From Selaginella moellendorffii (Eukaryota > Streptophyta > Lycopodiopsida > Selaginellales > Selaginellaceae): a stretch of 56,593 bases of DNA. The notes beneath the pieces were generated by a model. It ran no database searches. It saw only the letters and a program-made list of their open reading frames with translations, and was not told where the DNA came from. The stretch is from assembly GCF_000143415.4 (NCBI RefSeq), contig NW_003314266.1, positions 4,021,766 through 4,078,358 of the forward strand, read 5' to 3'. Below are positions 1-12,070 of the stretch, in pieces; within the stretch, counting starts at the first letter, position 1, and every line of letters begins with the position of its first letter. The position numbers and the translations under genes are program-made.

Positions 1-171
1 GATAGAGTATGGAATATCTATATTCTTACATTATACTATCGATATCCTAAGATAGCACTAGACTTTATTTGCTCTGTTTTGTGTGTTAGTTTTGGCATTC
101 ACATGTTAGAAGATTTAGAATTATTTCAATAATGCTCTATGTTTCAGGTCCTTCACTCTATAGCTTTATAC

Positions 172-330
172 TTAGGAGTTCGGCTCTATTTTTTTATTTA
201 GTGGTTTAAAATTCTAAGCTTTAGGTTTTGCTCCATTGCCTTTGGCACATGTATCCAAAGGTTAGGTTTACTTTGTGGTTACCTTATGGTAATTCATTAT
301 AGGGTATAGAGCAAAAAGCAATGCACTATA
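172..330 (+). repeat. Diverged direct repeat, copy 1
   Basis: Shares with 1480-1605 an ordered set of words: a GGAGTTCGGCTC block, a TTGGCACATGTA-like block, and TACCTTATGGTAATTCATTA followed by TAGGGTATA. The two copies lie about 1.3 kb apart in the same orientation, as old LTRs of a small element would. No coding remnant was recognised between them. Confidence 0.5.
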
Positions 331-1479
331 CTTAGTATGTATTAAATTCATAAAATTCAATTTAGAGACTCTAAGCCTAAATCCATCTCTAGTTTAGAAA
401 AAGAAAAGATGCTTATGTCAAAAACTAGATAGAAGAGATAGTTATAATATCATTTTAGGTCTTTTTTTCTTCTATTTTCTTTTATTTTGTTATAGAAAAA
501 TCTTGATATTTGATGAATTCAATGTTCAAATTCAATCTAGCACTATTAGGATTTGACAATAACTCTCAAGCTGCCACAATCTCTAGATAATATACAAAAC
601 TTTCTTAGAGAGAATGGTGGGGATGGAGAAAAATTAACTTGTTTAATCCTACTAAGAATTCACATGACACTCCTTCATAGATTATAAAAATTGGGAATTG
701 TGATGGTTGAGATAAAGAGGGTGGTAGTGGCAATGTGTAATTTTAGATATCAAAAATTATTTTTCAACAAATCCTTTTGGATATTCTTCTTTTATCACTA
801 TGATGGTAGAAAATTAATATCATTAATTCCTTTTATCAATTTCTGCCCAAGTTAATTGAGAAAGTGGTCTTCACATATGTAGAAGAGCATAAAAATAGAA
901 TTCCTTATTAGTCAAGTATATTTGACCTAGTTAGAGAAACTCATATTAAATAGCACTTGCTAGTCTTGGGAACCCTTGCAATATTCAATTTAATCACTTA
1001 ATATTTATTATATAATAACTTACTATATCCAATAAATACTCTCACTAGCATTTCCCATGTGTTAGTCTTATATTAGTCTTATTAGCTATTTATAAAAAAT
1101 GTCTAGATTTGCTAGTTAAGTATATCTATAAAATATATAATTATCATAAACATAATGGTGTTGCTCATATATCCAAATTCACAAACTAGTGTCATTGTAG
1201 GGATAATGAGTAGATCATCAATTTAAGATATTGTTTGGCTCTTTATTAGGTGTGTCTGCCTTTATTCTATATCTGACTTGGGTCTAAGCCCAAGCTTCAT
1301 ATCATGTTAGTTAGTGAAGTACCCATATCCTTTTGGTAAACTAAAAAATATATGAAAATAATGTTAAACTTCATTTAACTATATGTTATATATTAGTTTT
1401 AGTGTAGGGATATTGGATGATTTAAGATTATTCTAATGTTATTTTGTGTATATATTCTTTCACTCCTCGATTATGTTTG

Positions 1480-1605
1480 GGAGTTCGGCTCAAGGCCCTA
1501 AAACTTAAATCCCACTTTGTTGTCCTTAGCACATATGTCAAAACTCTATGGCTACCTTATGCTAATTCACTATAGGGTATAAGGTCAAAACCTCATATAC
1601 TACAT
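1480..1605 (+). repeat. Diverged direct repeat, copy 2
   Basis: Partner of the repeat at 172-330, with the same order of conserved words and many substitutions. It may be the second LTR of a decayed element or a second insertion of the same family. Confidence 0.5.
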
Positions 1606-2755
1606 AATGGTTAATAGATAAAAAGATCTAACCACCTATAATTAATGTTACAAAAGGTTTGACAGTCAACCTTCTTATGTGATATGTAATGACTAGGGCT
1701 GGAAATTTAAAATTCTAACAGCTTGCAAGCTAGAGAAGAAACATCAGCTCATCCATAGAAAAGAGTAGATCATGCTAGAAGTTCCTAGAAAATAACTCAT
1801 TCATATACAAGAGTTGATGATCCTTGATGATCTAGAGCTCTTCCAAGACCTCAAACCCACCTAGTTAGCTTATATTACAAGTTGGGAGTGCCATATCTAG
1901 CTTATAACTAAAACTTATTTTACAAATTTTATTGATTACAAATGAGTTAGAGAAACTTTAGGAGCAAAAAATGTCATTAGATTTAAATAATATCCTAGAA
2001 TATATATATAGTAAATATAAGCTTCATACCTTTGAAAACTCTTATATACATAATCATAGTCACATAAATAGTGTTCTTATTACTTTGGATAAATTGGAGT
2101 CTATGTATAAGACTAAGATATGCTAGGATTTATAAGCTCTGATCAGAATATACCATAAGCATATTTTAAACAGCTATGTATTTTCCATGGTATGATTGAC
2201 TTTGCCATCTTAATTTATTCACATTGTGTGGCATCCTGTAGCAAAAGAGTTAAAAGATCATAATAAAAAGTATCAAGCTTCATATTAAAAGCAAAGGTTG
2301 ATTGACCCTTGATTAGTATACTGTAATAAATGAACAATATCTACATTATATCTCATTATGTATCATAAATTTCATGTTTAAAATATATTAAATTAAATTT
2401 AATGTATCTAGCTAGGAAAAATAATCCTAAAGTAAGGAGATAATTATATCTTATTTACCATACATAGTCTTCATAATTGAAATTAAGAGGTCAAGTTCAA
2501 ATTAGCAGTGATGTATCAATTTTCAGTAATATAATGCTCAAATAAACATAATTTTCCTAGTCTGCTTATACTTGATAATGCCTTTTATGTCCTAAAAATA
2601 AATATAGAAAAGTTAAATATATAAACTTGTAAAGTTAATTTAACTTTATTTCTGATTTCACAATAAAAAAATAAAATAAATAAAAGTGACTGAAAAATTT
2701 TAGTAAATAAATTTATTTATATATTTTATATTTAAAATCTAATAAAGTTTTTGCC

Positions 2756-3619
2756 ATGATTTCTTGTAATGGTAGTCAATATTTACTATCATTTTTCTAT
2801 ATTATATTTTTGTTTATGAATTTACCTTTTGTTGTTTCTCCAAGGAAAGGAGCAACTTTTGGAAGGCTTGGAGTTTTAAAAACACATGATATTACTAAAA
2901 TTGTTGGGGCAATTACAAATTATTTATCTACATTTGACGATAAAGAAAAATACTCAAGAATTTTAACCAATAATATAGAAGTACTAACTTCTACAGGATA
3001 TGTTGATATATTATTAAAAACAAAATATCAATGTAGTACATCATCTACTCCCAAAACTATAGTTGGTGGAAATTTAAAAAGAGGCTTTGAAAGTATTATA
3101 TATGGTAGTATGACTGCTTTAATCCAAAATTTATCTGACTTTTTTGAAAAAGAAACACTTTCTTACTATGTGCAATATAAGCTAAGAGGTAGCAGTCATG
3201 ATGATCTTTTATTTATACATATAAATAATATTCAAAATATTATTTATTGTAATCTTAGAAGTAGTACTTTATTTTCAGAGTTTAAATTATTTTCAGGTAA
3301 CTTTTTAATCTCTCAAAATGGTAAAATTTTCTTAATATTAGAATCTTCATGTAGCCTTATATTATATTATGAAAAGTCTATAATTTGGAAAGTAGAACGA
3401 TTTTCTTTTAATTGTTATTTACTTTTACAACTTGATGGCAATTTAGTTTTATATAATAATAATAAAATGGCTATCTGGGCTACTAATAGTAATTGTAAAT
3501 TTAGTTATTGCAATTTACCATCAATTTTTACTGTTCAAAATAATTGTAATCTAATACTTTATTCTGCAAAATTTCCTAATGATATCTTATGGACGTCAAA
3601 AACATCATGCAAGATATGA
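2756..3619 (+). CDS. Secreted protein with C-terminal bulb-type (GNA-like) lectin domain
   Basis: Intron-less frame of 287 residues. Residues about 9-28 are a hydrophobic stretch rich in F, I and L, consistent with a signal peptide or N-terminal anchor. Residues about 30-165 match no family I can name. From about 175 the sequence has the repeated beta-strand pattern of bulb-type lectins. One subdomain keeps the mannose-binding signature QxDxNxVxY exactly (QLDGNLVLY), followed by an IWATN strand; the next carries a degenerate version (QNNCNLILY) ending in ILWTS. The family binds mannose-type glycans. The gene is about three-quarters A/T, with A/T-ending codons, unlike the GC-rich genes after 14,900. 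The frame is intact although all around it is decayed, which argues for selection or recent arrival. The start is the first ATG before the hydrophobic segment. Confidence 0.6.
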   Translation: MISCNGSQYLLSFFYIIFLFMNLPFVVSPRKGATFGRLGVLKTHDITKIVGAITNYLSTFDDKEKYSRILTNNIEVLTSTGYVDILLKTKYQCSTSSTPKTIVGGNLKRGFESIIYGSMTALIQNLSDFFEKETLSYYVQYKLRGSSHDDLLFIHINNIQNIIYCNLRSSTLFSEFKLFSGNFLISQNGKIFLILESSCSLILYYEKSIIWKVERFSFNCYLLLQLDGNLVLYNNNKMAIWATNSNCKFSYCNLPSIFTVQNNCNLILYSAKFPNDILWTSKTSCKI

Positions 3620-4139
3620 ATGAAATTTCAATTTTATAAAACTAGATTTTAAATAAATATATACAAGTTTTGACAAATTTCATGTGTGTGTCTATATATA
3701 TGTATGTATGTATGTATCTATATATAATAAAATAGGTTTAGCTTGAAAAAATAGTTGTGAAAACTGATTTAGTTAGAAAATAGAGCTGCTATATATATAT
3801 TCTATATGAAAACTTCTATATAACTATAGTATATACATTATTTAGTTAGACCAATTTACATCTAAGCTTATTTTTATATATAAGTTTTTATTTATCTTTT
3901 AGTGTGAGTTTGACCATCTAATGAGCATTTTAAGTGTTTAATTCCTTCTATCTAAAAAAATATAAGAGGTTTATGAGTTTTCAACACTAAAAACACTACA
4001 GTATAAAGGTAATGCCTCCATATTCATAAAGTTTGAATAATCAAAACCTGTAGCACATATGGTTTTCACTGTTCAAGTTATGATTTACCATAAGATAATC
4101 ATGAATACCTAAAATGAATTGCTGATAGGTGACTTTCAA
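3620..4139. other. AT-rich spacer with a TATG microsatellite
   Basis: Downstream of the lectin-like gene. It holds a short TGTA/TATG run near 3701-3716 and TA-rich stretches. No coding sequence was seen. Confidence 0.5.
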
Positions 4140-4265
4140 TACTGCAGTCATATTTGCAATAGATATACCATCAATATGAAACATAAAAGTATTGATTAAT
4201 AAAATTTTCAATGCAACTAAACTGTTCTCATATGCCTTTTTCCACTCAAATGGCACATTCTTATA
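4140..4265 (-). mobile_element. Decayed Ty3/gypsy polymerase scrap (RT/RNase H junction)
   Basis: The reverse-strand translation contains VPFEWKKAYENSLVALKILL. This resembles the stretch between reverse transcriptase and RNase H of Ty3/gypsy elements, where the pattern is FxW, about 7 residues, then AFxxLKxxLxxxP. Only about 40 residues are recognisable and no flanking polymerase domains were found. The match rests on one motif recalled from memory. Confidence 0.35.
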
Positions 4266-6514
4266 CAATAACTATATATAAGCCACCTCTACAAACTTGC
4301 ACTAAAAATATAACACATAAAAAATCATTTGTAGGATCCTTTAAAAATCCCACTTATAAAGTTGGATTTCCTAAACACCTAAATTTGGAGCCAATGAAAC
4401 AAGGGTCTAATATGCAATCAAATGCAAACAAGTTCCCCATATTCAGCTAATGCACACAAAATAATGGTAGACAGAATTTAACACAATTTAAGCATATTGG
4501 TGGCCTAATGCCACTTACTATCATAGTATAGAGCTTGAGATCTAAGCCAAATATAGAACAAAGAGTTATATAACCTGCTAGAAGAGAAATTAATGTTTTA
4601 GGTGGTCAACCATACTTTTGACCACTATTATACATTTGGAAAACCTCTATGCTTGTATAAAAGTTCACCCAATATTAGGAAATAATCTTTGGGATAAAAT
4701 TGAAAACTTACTAAATATAGAATAATACTAAATTGAGAATCTAGATATAGTGTTCAAAACATTCTCTACCTCATTGATAAATATATATACTTCTTATAAA
4801 TAACATATAAGACCAAGTGTCATATGTTAGGGCATGATAACAAAGATGTTTGGTGGACATGATAAGTTATCATGTAATGATATTAAGGGACTAGGCTCAA
4901 TATCATGGGAGTTGATGCTAACAAGTGGAAGCAAAGGACATAAATTCCTTATATTGGGCTAAGTATGCTCAACAAGAAACATATAAGAGTTTCTACTTTA
5001 TGTTTATCTAATCTAAATAAACATACATTGACTAGTTTTTTAACTAGCTCAAATGGGAATTATTAGGAGATACAAAAATATCAATCTCTTGCTATCATAG
5101 TAATAAGGAAAGTCCAAAAAGATTGGCTGATAAATATCTTGCAAAATCATTGTTGAAGAATAATCCACCAACTTGACGAATGATGAATTATCAAACATCA
5201 ATAATAATTAAGCAAGATCTTTATTAAGGATAATCAACTATCCAAGATAACAATCAATCATCACTAATAATTGCTAGGTGCAAAAACCAACTTGAGCATC
5301 AAAACCAATGAGTCTTGACAACTTCTAATAATAAAACAATAAGTATAAAAATTAAAAAAACCAAAATCTTATAAAAGTCTATTGCCAAGTTTTATAGAAT
5401 AACAGTGACAAGTCTTACATTGACTATTGACAATGCCCAAAAAGAAATTATAGTACAACCCTATAATATCCTGTTTAACACATCTATAAACTAAAACTTT
5501 ATAATGCACAAGCTAATGAAGAGAATAACTGCATCAATTCAAAAGCCAAGCCTAACAAAGTTATGTTCAGGAAGTGATCACCAAACCAATCCTCCATAAA
5601 TCCATATTCTATATCAAAATGTAACTCAAGTTATAATAAATATAAGAAGAAGCATTAATGATTGTTATTCTTAAACTCAACCAACAAGGATTTAATAACT
5701 CTAATATCAATCACTAACTCTTCATTTTGCAAAGTTAACATAGTCCATACTAAATTACTTTCAAAGAAAAGCCAAAACTCAACCACTAAACAATTTTGTT
5801 TAAAATATAGATACCCTAATTTGCCACTCATCTTATTTAAACCCTAATATAGTTGTTAACACACGAATGCTAATAACATAAAGGTATAACCAAATTATCA
5901 ATACCATTTTCACCAAGATTAGCAAAATAAAATGTCAATCTCCAATAAAGCTATAACTAATAACTAAGCATTTGATTCACTACAGATGGAAAATTTGACA
6001 TGCCTATAGAGAAAACATCCTATCTCATTCTAATCTTAACTTCAATAATGTCAACATTAAAGCATAATTTCAATGCCGTTAAGACTAAAACAAAGCTAGA
6101 AGAAGGTAAGAGTGAATCATCACTTAAATCTCTTTAACAACCAAGGTTAACCAAGGTTAAAGATACTATACTTAGTATTTGAGGCCAATCTGTCAAGAAT
6201 ACTTAGTTATAGATAATATATCATTAAGGAGTGAATCATCATGTATAAGACTCAATACAATTTAAAATCATGAACTAAACTTAACTAGATAATATTAACA
6301 TAGGTGGATCAATAATCCCACCAACACATCTAGCTATAACTTTGAGCATGACTGAAGAAGTTAACTACAAATGATTAACACTCAATTGAAACTAAAATGA
6401 TAACTATAAGATGGGCTTATATATATACATAACCTCCTAATAAACAAGGTTACAATATAGGTACTAACACTATAACTACAAAACAACTAAGCTAGATATC
6501 ACTATCTTCAACCA
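4266..6514. other. AT-rich intergenic, nothing recognised
   Basis: No reading frame with family-like features on either strand. The short open frames here are chance frames in AT-rich DNA. Confidence 0.5.
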
Positions 6515-7109
6515 ATTATAAGTAACTAAAGAGAACAATTTGAAAGACAATTTATAAAGGTTCAAATATAAAAGAAAAGGGAATACACCCCATTTTCTAA
6601 TTAATTAACAATTTTAGGATGTTTAGGGTTAAGCATCATTGGATTTGGGTATTATACTGGATGACATCTCAAGAAGTCCAAATTGAGGAAATAGTATTAA
6701 AAGGGTATTGAGTCTAAGTTTATTGGTTGGTTAGGGGAATCACACTATATGTTAAGATTGACAGTTGGTAGTTTAATTTGCTTTAGTTAAGCTCAACCCA
6801 AGAGATAGGGTGTCAATAGGCATTTAGTAATCCAATTTACTTTAGCTAGGCTCAACCTAAGGGGTAGGGTGTTAAGAGAGTGAAGCTCTTAAATTTTGTT
6901 CACTTGTAAGGAAATATAGTAAATTGTAAGCAATTGATCTTTTTGATTGGGATAAAAGAGAATGACTCAAAAGACAATTTATAAAGGTTTAAATATAGAG
7001 TGCACCCCATTTTCTAATTTATTAAGGGTGTTGGGATACTTGGAATTAAGTGTTTTTAGGTTTGAATAATACTTACTAAGATATTTATTACTTGGAGTTA
7101 ATGCTTACA
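6515..7109 (-). mobile_element. TRIM-like non-autonomous element, left copy
   Basis: About 0.6 kb with diverged terminal direct repeats of roughly 200 bp (about 6515-6715 and 6925-7109). Each contains a TTTATAAAGGTT block and a CACCCCATTTTCTAATT block. On the reverse strand the element begins TGTAAGC, as LTRs begin with TG. It matches, in opposite orientation, the element at 11022-11632, including the internal part. No coding capacity was seen, which fits a terminal-repeat retrotransposon in miniature. Confidence 0.5.
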
Positions 7110-7554
7110 AGTGTATGGCTACCAAGACCAAGTCAAAATCAATAAAAGCTCACTACTCCCATAGAGTTTAACTCAAATGCAAGGTGTAACCTGCCACTAA
7201 ATATAACACTATCTAAAAAAGGCATAATTCATAACCTAAGTTTTATTCATTGATAATTTGGTCTCTAAAATATCTTTGTCTATGACTTTGATATCATCCA
7301 TCTAATTAATCTAATCTAAGGGTGTGAAAGCTAATTGCCTATTTACAATAGTCTATTTAAACCTTACTGATGGGTTTGGTTTATTTACTTATGAGGGTTG
7401 AGGTCATTAGCATCTCTCTCTATATCACATACAGGTAAGGGCATATCATCTTTTATAAACTTAGTGACTCCCAAAGCAGTAAGGATGGCTAATTTTATTA
7501 GTTATTTCCTTGTTGATGACAACTGGAAGGTGTATAAGTGTTAATATGTTTTGT
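7110..7554. other. AT-rich spacer, nothing recognised
   Basis: Lies between the left TRIM-like copy and the left arm of the inverted repeat. No coding or structural signal was found. Confidence 0.4.
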
Positions 7555-8135
7555 GTAGACAAGTGACTAAATTTTCCATTCTACTTTAACCATTTAATTA
7601 TATCTTTGACCACTTGGAGGAGTTTCACTCACGAACTCTATAAGTTTTATTCCTAACTTGGGAACATGCTAAGTGGTCATCCCTTGACCACACCATAGCA
7701 CCCTTAAGATGCCCAGAGACATAAGAAACACTCAATGTTTTTGCTTTAATCCCCATCATGTCCCTATTCATCCATAGTTGTGCTTGCTAACACCGCCACT
7801 AGGTTAAGGCCTAAAGGCCTGACCACTAAATCCCATTGACCTCTGGGACTTCCTCACCATATGACTATATCCTTAATCATTACACCAAAGGATTGTTCTT
7901 CTTCTTTTCTAGAGTTTGGGACTTTAGGATAATATTTCAAAACACCATAGCCATATGTGAGCCTCGTGAGTACTCTCCCCACTTTCTGCCCTTAGGTGCC
8001 TTAGCCATGTGGCTAGAGCAAGGTTCTAATGAGCCACACCAAGGTTAGAATTCCACTTCAATCACTACCATATGGCACCCTTTTGATTCCACTTTAGGGC
8101 TTAGGGATTTGTGTCTCACAACTCTGACACCCATA
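7555..8135 (+). repeat. Left arm of a diverged inverted repeat
   Basis: Read forward, this matches the reverse complement of parts of 9770-12070 in the same order. Shared landmarks are a block on anti-downy TTTTCCATTCTA followed by CTTTGACC and CTTGGAG (left 7575-7625, right 12065-11990), a CCAAAGGATTGTTC-like block (left 7885-7900, right near 10950) and GTGAGACACAAATCCCTAA read in reverse (left near 8110, right 9791). The right arm carries two extra segments absent here, so this arm preserves the uninterrupted arrangement. The source element is unidentified. Confidence 0.55.
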
Positions 8136-9769
8136 AACGAAATTCGATGTCCTCATCAAATGATAAATCATTTTATAAAGTAACACTATCATATATTACC
8201 CTTTCCATCCTTAACACCAAGCTAATATTTATCGATGGTTCAACACCGAAAGATCACCATGCTTTGCCCATCCTCTAAGGAGCATAATTTCTCTAACTTA
8301 AAGACTCATTCGACCACTTGTGGTGGTTCTCTCCCTTTATTAGTTTAGTTTTCATTAAACTTATTAGAGACACCTTCTCTATTTCAATCTCATTACTCAT
8401 TTCTGAGTAGTCTCAGCTTCTATTAACATATCCATTGCATTTTGGAACTTTTAATTTTGACTTCTTGAAGTTAATTTCTTGGGTGTCTCCAACACCTTGC
8501 ATTACATATGTTGTGGAAATTCCACTTCTCTATCCTTGGAAGCTTTTTACTTGAGGGCACCATCATCCTCTCTTTTATTTCATGCTACTCTAGACACTAA
8601 GTGCTATTTATCCATAATTTGTGCTAAGGTTGTCTATAACTCTATCATTTGGCTACTTTGCTACTCCATCTCTTGGAACTTTATTCTTCACCACATTAGA
8701 GTGTTAGAGAAATTCATCCTTGGAAACCTGTTTCCTTTCCCACAATCTATTAGTATCCACCACTTAATAGTTCCTTTTCTAACTTGTCATTTAAATTCCT
8801 TCCAATGATTTCTATGATTCATTCTTGGCCATTAGTTTTTTGCTCCTATCCTTTGATTGTTGTATATACCTTTCTGATGTGCTCTTTTGGATATTTTATT
8901 ATCCATCCACTACCTTGGAATGTAAACATATCCTCTAATGGGAAAGGCAAGTATTCATTATATACCTCTGCTTCAACTTGTAGTACTATCATTTTTGCAC
9001 ACAATTCTCCTAGTTCAACATAGTATACTTTACACATTGGGTCCAGATTCTCTATCATTGCTCAACCTACTTCTCTTCCAGTCTCTATAAAAAGTGAGAC
9101 AATGATAATGAGGTTACTTCTTTGATAGTTTTATACAACTTTTCAACTTTAACTTATATTTCTTACCAGTTGCTTATATAAAAAACATGTCTCCAACTTC
9201 TAGACACCACTCTATCATCAAGGTTTCCACTGTAAGAAAAATGAATTTTATAAAAACCTTTGCATACCTTAGAATTCACTAGTTGATGCTACACTTTTTT
9301 TATGCCACACCCATCACTGGTTTAATTTGTGCACGTTGGAAATGTGAAGTATAATTATAGTGATGAAAAATATAGAAAGTTTATAAAGATCTACTTACAA
9401 CATCATTGATGTTTTCACAACTATGGTGTTCCATAAATTCTCCTTTGGATCCATATCCAATGAACTCCTATAGAAAAAACTCATATTTCACATCAAACTA
9501 TACCAATGACATAAGAAAGATATATGCCTTTGTAGTTGCATTTTTATTATGAACATTCATCAAATTGGTAATAGGTATTGGTTGTAAGATAAGAAAAATA
9601 TCAATAGGTAATTGAGAACGTAAAAGCTTACAATAGTTGAGGTGGTTAGGTTTTCAAACTTAGAGGGTAAGTGTGAGATTTAGATATGTCATTGAAGTCA
9701 TTACTTTGTCATCTTATCCCAATGCTTCAACATCTGCAAACACTGAATCTAAGGAACATCAAGTTATAT
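8136..9769. other. Spacer between inverted-repeat arms
   Basis: AT-rich loop between the arms. Several short open frames occur on both strands between 8479 and 9058, but none resembles a family I recognise and they overlap one another. It probably belongs to the same decayed element as the arms. Confidence 0.4.
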
Positions 9770-10040
9770 ACTCTAGCCAAGATATTATTGTGAGACACAA
9801 ATCCCTAAACCCCAAAATAGAACTGAAAGTGTGCCATATGACAATGATCGAAGCGGAAGTCTAACAAGTGTAACATATTTAGACTAAAAGCTCCAACTCG
9901 GAAAGTCGAGAATGGGAATGGAACTCCAAATAAAATGCTCAAGGAATAAGCACGAAGTGATCAATGAATAAGTCTCTAAAAAGGGATATAAGAGGGACTA
10001 ATATATGGCAAGTGTCATGACACATGGAAGTGTAAGGACT

Positions 10041-10395
10041 AAGTCTGAGAAGGAGTCCGAGAAGGAATCTAAGATGGAGTCCAAGATGGAGTCCGAGAAG
10101 GAGTCCGAGAAGGAGGCCGAGATGGAGTCCGAGATGAAGTCTAAAATGGAGTTTAAGAAGGAGTCTGAGATGGAGTTTGAGATGGAATCCAAGAAGGAGT
10201 CTAAGATAAAGTTTGAGAAGGAGTTCAAGATGGAATCCAAAAAGGAGTCCAAGATGGAGCTTAAGATCGAGTTCGAGATGGAGTCCAAGAAGGAATGCGA
10301 GATGGAATTCGAGATGGAGCCTAAGATCGAATCCGAGATGGAGACTGAGATCGAGACCAAGACCGAGATAGAGACTGAGTCCAAGTCTGAGTCCA
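10041..10395. repeat. Purine-rich degenerate minisatellite, GAGAAGGAGTCC-type
   Basis: About 355 bp of degenerate 6- and 12-base units such as GAGAAGGAGTCC and GAGATGGAGTCC. The unit length is a multiple of three, so frames stay open on both strands (about 130 codons each). The plus frame is Lys/Glu/Ser/Met, the minus frame Ser/Asp/Ile/Leu. No signal peptide, domain or splice context supports translation. The strand asymmetry (purines on plus) could form triplex or G-rich structures. Confidence 0.75.
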
Positions 10396-11021
10396 AATAC
10401 TAATGATGGTGAAAGCCCAAAAAGATTATCCCTTGGAAGGTTGCGAAGGGTTCCAAAAGTATAGTAAAGAAAGTGTGGGGGTTGGACTCGAGTGGAATTA
10501 GTTTAACTAGAAAAGGCTAATGTGACCTAGTATGACTTAGGAAGGCTACACCTACATAGTGGGTGATGATATAACCACTAAAGAGTCCAAGGCTAAAGTG
10601 AATATAAATAAACAAGTAGGGTAGTTTGGTGAAGTGTTCAAGAGTCGACTATAACTCCCCTAAGAGATCAAATGGTCGATACTCCCAATCCAAGTATGGG
10701 TGGCACTATCTATTTGGATATTTAGTATGGCTCATCAGAACTTCACTCTAGCCATATGGCTAGAGCATCCAAAAGCAAAAGGTGGGGGTAGTACCCATGA
10801 GGCATATGTTGGGCCACAGTGTTTCAAAATGGCTAGGGCATCTAGAAGCAGAAGGTGGGGGAATACCCACAAGGCTTGGGCTAGGCTACAGTGTTTCAAA
10901 ATATCATTCCAAAGTCCCAAATTATAGAAAGGAAAAAGAACAATCCTTTTGTGTAGAGACTAAGGATAAAGTCACATAGTGAGGAAGTTCTAGAGGTTAA
11001 TGGAACTTAGTGGTCGAGCCT

Positions 11022-11632
11022 TTGGTGTAAGCTCTTAAATTTGGATTTCCTAGAATATCATTTAACTCAATACTATTCAAACTTAAAAATGTTCAACCTC
11101 AAATATCCCAAAACTTTTAATCAATTGGAAAAGAGGGTGCATTTTTGTTCATGAGTCCTTTCCCTTTATATTTAAACCCTTATAGACTATCTCTCGAGTC
11201 ATTCTTTATGGTTGTTTATAATCCACTATGTTTCCCTACAAGTTCACACCTTCATGAACAAGAGATGAGAATCACAACCCTCCTAAGAGCTCTGCTCTTT
11301 TGACACCTTACCTTTCAAGTCAAGCCTAACTAGAGGCAAATTAAACTTGCTAGATGTCAATTTCAATATATGGTGTGATTCCCTTAGCCAACTAATAAAG
11401 TTAAACCCAAGATATCTTTAATACCAAATGTAAACTCTTGAGTTTGGACTTCTTTGGAGGTCACCCAATCTAATACTATTCAAACCCAAGGATATTTAAC
11501 CCTAAGTATCCCAGGACCTTTAACCAATTAGAAAAAAGGGTGCACTCTTATTTATGGGCTCTTTCCCTCTATATTTAAACTCTTATGGACTATTTTTCAA
11601 GTTATTTTTTGTAATTACTTATATTTAGGCTT
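11022..11632 (+). mobile_element. TRIM-like non-autonomous element, right copy
   Basis: Terminal direct repeats at about 11022-11228 (starts TGTAAGCTCTTAAATTTGG) and 11424-11630 (starts TGTAAACTCTTGAGTTTGG). Both contain ACTATTCAAAC, then TATCCCA, then a TTTATATTTAAAC block. It lies at a point where the left arm (about 7800) has continuous sequence, so the left arm shows the empty site. A CCTTT-like pentamer flanks both ends and may be the target-site duplication. It has no coding capacity. Confidence 0.55.
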
Positions 11633-12070
11633 TAATCCAATGGTAGTATTAGTGAGCACAACCATGGATGGAAAGGCATTTAATAAGGATTAAAGAAGGG
11701 ATATTAGGGAAAGATTTCTCCTATGTCTCTAGGCATCCTAAAGATGCTAATGTGTGGTTCTAAGATAACCACTCATGGACAGATAGCAGTCTTTAAGAGA
11801 CTGGACTATGGCACGAGTGGTCTTAAACTACCGATGAGACAAAGGCAAATGGACATAATCTTAATATAATGCTAATATGTTAGTGGTACCTTTAGGGTGT
11901 ATATCATAAGATTGGACATATGGAGCATTTAAAAGTGCAAAGGCTAAGTGGCATAAATGCGCTAACATATCCCTAAATTGGGAATAAAACTTATGAGGTT
12001 GTGAGTGAGACTTCTCCAAGCGGTCAAAGATGTGGTTAAGTGATTAAAATAGAATGGAAAATTTTGTCAT

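Larger units (their letters stand above)
1..2755. other. AT-rich intergenic repeat block
   Basis: Very AT-rich sequence in which no gene could be supported. Stop codons are dense in all frames. It contains one diverged direct-repeat pair (annotated separately). The last 60 bases before the lectin-like gene are almost pure A/T with TATA-like runs around 2716-2740, which could serve as its promoter. Confidence 0.6.
9770..12070 (-). repeat. Right arm of the diverged inverted repeat, with two insertions
   Basis: Reverse-complement counterpart of 7555-8135, interrupted twice. One extra segment (about 9890-10720) contains the purine-rich minisatellite. The other (11022-11632) is the TRIM-like element. 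Matching sequence resumes on the far side of each, so the extra segments are insertions here, or deletions from the left arm. Confidence 0.5.

Noticed and set aside
8479-9058. Overlapping plus and minus frames (70-110 codons)
   Set aside because: They lie in the AT-rich spacer of a decayed inverted repeat, with no recognisable motif and no consistent strand.
10005-10403. Two 132-codon frames, one per strand, as candidate genes
   Set aside because: Both are consequences of a minisatellite whose unit is a multiple of three. There is no promoter, domain or splice support.
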